A DNA stretch of 64,000 nt from Tenodera sinensis (lineage: Eukaryota > Arthropoda > Insecta > Mantodea > Mantidae), in NCBI GenBank assembly GCA_030765045.1, contig CM060970.1, positions 55,731,076 to 55,795,075 on the forward strand, given 5' to 3'. Made by a program: the position numbers and the translations under genes. This document shows positions 61,745-64,000 of this stretch, piece after piece (positions within the stretch are counted from its first letter, which is position 1; each line of letters starts with the position of its first letter). The notes under the pieces are model-generated. The model had not been told where the DNA came from and did no database searches. It saw nothing but the letters and a program-made list of their open reading frames with translations.

Positions 61745-62025
61745 CGGACACACCTCCAGTGACGTCATGTTCACATTCGTTTTCAACTTTTGTACACCCC
61801 TGACGTGGTCACGCCCACCTGGCACGCGACCATGAATGACGTCATAAACACGCCCATCTGGCACGCGACAGTCAATGACGTCATAACCACACCTCCTCTT
61901 TCGCCAGGGGTGTACATACCGCGCATACATTTGGCATCCCCTCCCCCTCTATCGGCACAGCCACACCTACTTTTCGTCAGGGGTATACAAGACATATTGG
62001 TGGGACGTGGTCAGAGCCCCTAGCT
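61517..62025. other. Asymmetric 509-bp spacer of the giant inverted repeat
   Basis: The only non-palindromic part between the arms. The left half is the 52-bp array. The right half has two further TGACGTCA sites with GGCACGCGAC words and a small inverted pair, TGTACACCCCTG at 61792 and CAGGGGTGTACA at 61906. It is markedly GC-richer than the arms. Short frames of 60-77 codons run through it without protein character. Confidence 0.85.
61529..61883. promoter_or_regulatory. Eight exact TGACGTCA (CRE/ATF-type) palindromes
   Basis: Exact sites begin at 61529, 61581, 61633, 61685, 61737, 61760, 61838 and 61876. A CREB/ATF-family dimer binds this 8-mer in animals generally. Together with CACGCCCC and TTATAA in each array unit, it resembles a repeated enhancer-promoter lying midway between two divergent transcription units. 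The function is inferred. Confidence 0.7.
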
Positions 62026-62109
62026 CTCTCGTAATTACTCTACTCCAGTGGCGCCAACTTTGAAAATCTGTGTACATCAATCTTTTTATAATTGGAATAA
62101 TTCCTGCCC

Positions 62110-62700
62110 TTGGGTCCCTCGGTCGATCCCTGTGCAAATGAAGAATTATTATTGGAATAACTCCTAAACTATGAGTGATAAAAACTTCGAATAAATTTTA
62201 TTAAATTGATACTGTTATGGGCTTTCCTCTGTGTTGTATACGGGATCCTGGAGTCTTGGGTTAGTATCCTGATTTGGTAAATTTAATTATTTCGAAAACC
62301 ACTTGTGTTGGAAGACTGAAATAAACTTTATATGATAATACTTGTTAAGGACGATTATTTTCTAACATGCTAGAGTTGACGTATCGTAGGTTCGGTCCCT
62401 ATCTTGTGGAGAATTATTGAAATTTGCTCTATATCGCTATTTTTACACTTGGAATAGTAATGTAAAGACAAATTAGGGTAACTTGGTATATAAAATGATA
62501 TACTAGACAATTTTATCCCTACGACTCATAGTTCGATTACCGGGACGGGGCAATCAAAGTCGATTTATTCGCGAATCAATAAAGTTAGCGTGATGAGATA
62601 AAAAATTAAACACTTCAGCTAAATATCTGCTCTTGAATTATTGATAAAAATGGTAGCTTTTGTACTGTGGGGTCTAGTTCGAATCTCTAAGGGTCCATTT
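62110..62700 (+). other. Five tRNA-like modules, right arm
   Basis: Mirror copies of the left-arm modules, with B-box-like words at about 62118-62130, 62255-62271, 62386-62399, 62525-62541 and 62675-62687, readable on the + strand. Confidence 0.5.
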
Positions 62701-62919
62701 AAATACTTTGCAAACTAGGGTCTTAGAGATCTGTAATAAAGTTTAAATTGGTGTTATTACTTACAAAATCAATTATAAAATGCTGTTATTGAGAGAAACA
62801 TTGCTTGTGTTGATTCTAGAAGCTTAAATCTTGCATAACACGGAAAAAGTCGGTTTAGATATAATTGACGGAGAATGCTGTTATTTTATTTAATATTTAA
62901 GGTAATAACGTCAAAATTA

Positions 62920-63160
62920 CGCGTATATTCCCTGTTAGCATGAACGAGAATGAGAATAGAAGAAGAAGAAGAAGAACCAGAACAAGAAGAAGAGATTTTA
63001 TTTTATATTTCAGCTAATAACCTTCAGTTCGCGTATATTCCCTGTTAGCATGAAGGAGAATGAGACTAGAAGAAGAAGAAGAAGAAGAAGAAGAAGAAGA
63101 AGAAGAAGAAGAAGAAGAAGAACCAGAACAAGATGAAGAGATTTTATTTTATATTTCAGC
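62920..63160 (-). repeat. (GAA)n microsatellite and duplication, right arm
   Basis: Mirror of 60383-60621. The pure GAA run is at 63068-63121, the same length as its partner, which is unusual for an unstable repeat unless arms are homogenised or very young. Confidence 0.9.
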
Positions 63161-63468
63161 TAAAAGCATCTTACTAATGGTACAATCCGATAACATCTTT
63201 AGGGTCTTTCCGAAACACGAAAGAATGAGTATTTGTAATTTTTCCTGTCTGAACTTGTTTTTTGTAGACAGCACGTCGCCGGGACTCTTCGAGGCTACAA
63301 TTTCTCCACTAATGTTATAAATCGACGCCTTTGCGTGAGGCTAGGGTTTTTCCGTTAATTAGAGGACAAATCTTTACCTGCTATGTCTTCTATTGATGGG
63401 GGGTTCAGTTGAGAGGAATGTGTTTGTTACTTAAAAGATATTATACATCCGTTTCACTTCTTAATTTT

Positions 63469-63576
63469 GCGTATGTGTGTATGTGTGTATGTGTGTGCAT
63501 GCGTGTGTATGTGTGTGTATGTGTGTGTGTGCATGCGTGTGTATGTGTGTGTATGTGTGTGTGTATGTGTGTGACT
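63469..63576 (-). repeat. TG/TATG-rich tract of the right arm
   Basis: Counterpart of 59966-60073. One TG run is 2 bp shorter and another 2 bp longer than in the left arm, leaving total arm length unchanged. Confidence 0.9.
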
Positions 63577-64000
63577 GTGCGGCGTGAAAGTATTAAAATT
63601 ATAAACATTTACCTTGTTTAAACTTTAAAAATGAGGGGAAATGCATGTTAACGTTGAACTGGCAAATAAAAATGAAACAAGTTAATCTTGACTCACGTAG
63701 TTTCCTGATTATATACGTTTTAAATACAAACTTAATCTTGAATGCGTAGTCGTTTATAAGGTGGGTTCAGTTGAGAGGAATGTGTTTGTTACTTAAACGA
63801 TACATAACAACCGTTTCGCGTCTTAATGTTTCTGTCGGATTCGTTGCAAAGTACGTAAAAACGGTGGAAAACCATAAAAATAATGATAATTTGAGGGCTA
63901 ATATATAATTTACCGCCATAAAGAGTATAAAATCTGTCGAATGTGCGTTTTAGTACTGATTAAAGCCGCTATGAGGCGCTGCAATCGTGATCCTGAATTA

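Larger units (their letters stand above)
62026..64000 (-). repeat. Giant inverted repeat, right arm (continues past window)
   Basis: Mirror of 59542-61516. It starts CTCTCGTAATTACTCTAC and is still matching at the last base of the window, so its true length is unknown. If symmetry continued, a second polB would lie on the + strand at about 64740-68399. Confidence 0.95.

Overview
The window looks like intergenic DNA from a large, repeat-rich insect genome. The evidence is an insect-type telomere pentamer run (CCTAA/TTAGG) at about 53.9 kb, many tRNA-headed SINEs, decayed non-LTR retrotransposon and Tc1/mariner-like fragments, long trinucleotide microsatellites, high AT content and the absence of any recognisable ordinary host gene. 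A hemimetabolous insect with a bulky genome (cockroach, termite or stick insect type) would fit, but the sequence does not settle the species.

From 1 to about 53 kb the content is almost entirely interspersed and tandem repeats. Family A is a recurring ~0.8-1 kb repeat with terminal inverted repeats and an internal CA/TG tract. Family L is an LTR-like repeat in three copies. S1 is a SINE family in four copies, and there are other tRNA-headed SINEs, one with a perfect 11-bp target duplication. A ~510-bp foldback element, a perfect 83-bp-arm hairpin, a ~120-bp satellite in eight tandem units and a 1.88-kb uninterrupted AAT / AATACT microsatellite follow. Coding remnants are broken: three LINE reverse-transcriptase tails, two Crypton-like fragments in opposite orientation, and pieces of DDE/Tc1-like transposases.

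The one intact large gene is on the minus strand at 55143-58802. It encodes a 1219-residue family B DNA polymerase of the type carried by Polinton/Maverick and adintovirus-like elements. It carries N-terminal zinc fingers, a candidate cysteine-protease-like segment, a 3'-5' exonuclease domain interrupted by an endonuclease VII-like HNH module, and complete polymerase motifs A, B and C.

Upstream of this gene lies the most striking structure of the window: a nearly perfect inverted repeat with arms of at least 1,975 bp (59542-61516 and 62026-64000), running off the window end, around a 509-bp non-palindromic spacer. The spacer holds a 52-bp tandem array. Eight exact TGACGTCA palindromes lie in and just after it, and the 52-bp units also carry GC-box-like and TATA-like sequence. 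Each arm carries five tRNA-like modules spaced about 140 bp apart. The geometry predicts a second, divergently transcribed polymerase copy just past the window end if the arms continue. I read this as a head-to-head pair, or a very long terminal-repeat junction, of a virus-like self-replicating element. The capsid, integrase, protease and packaging ATPase genes expected of a full Polinton are not in the window.
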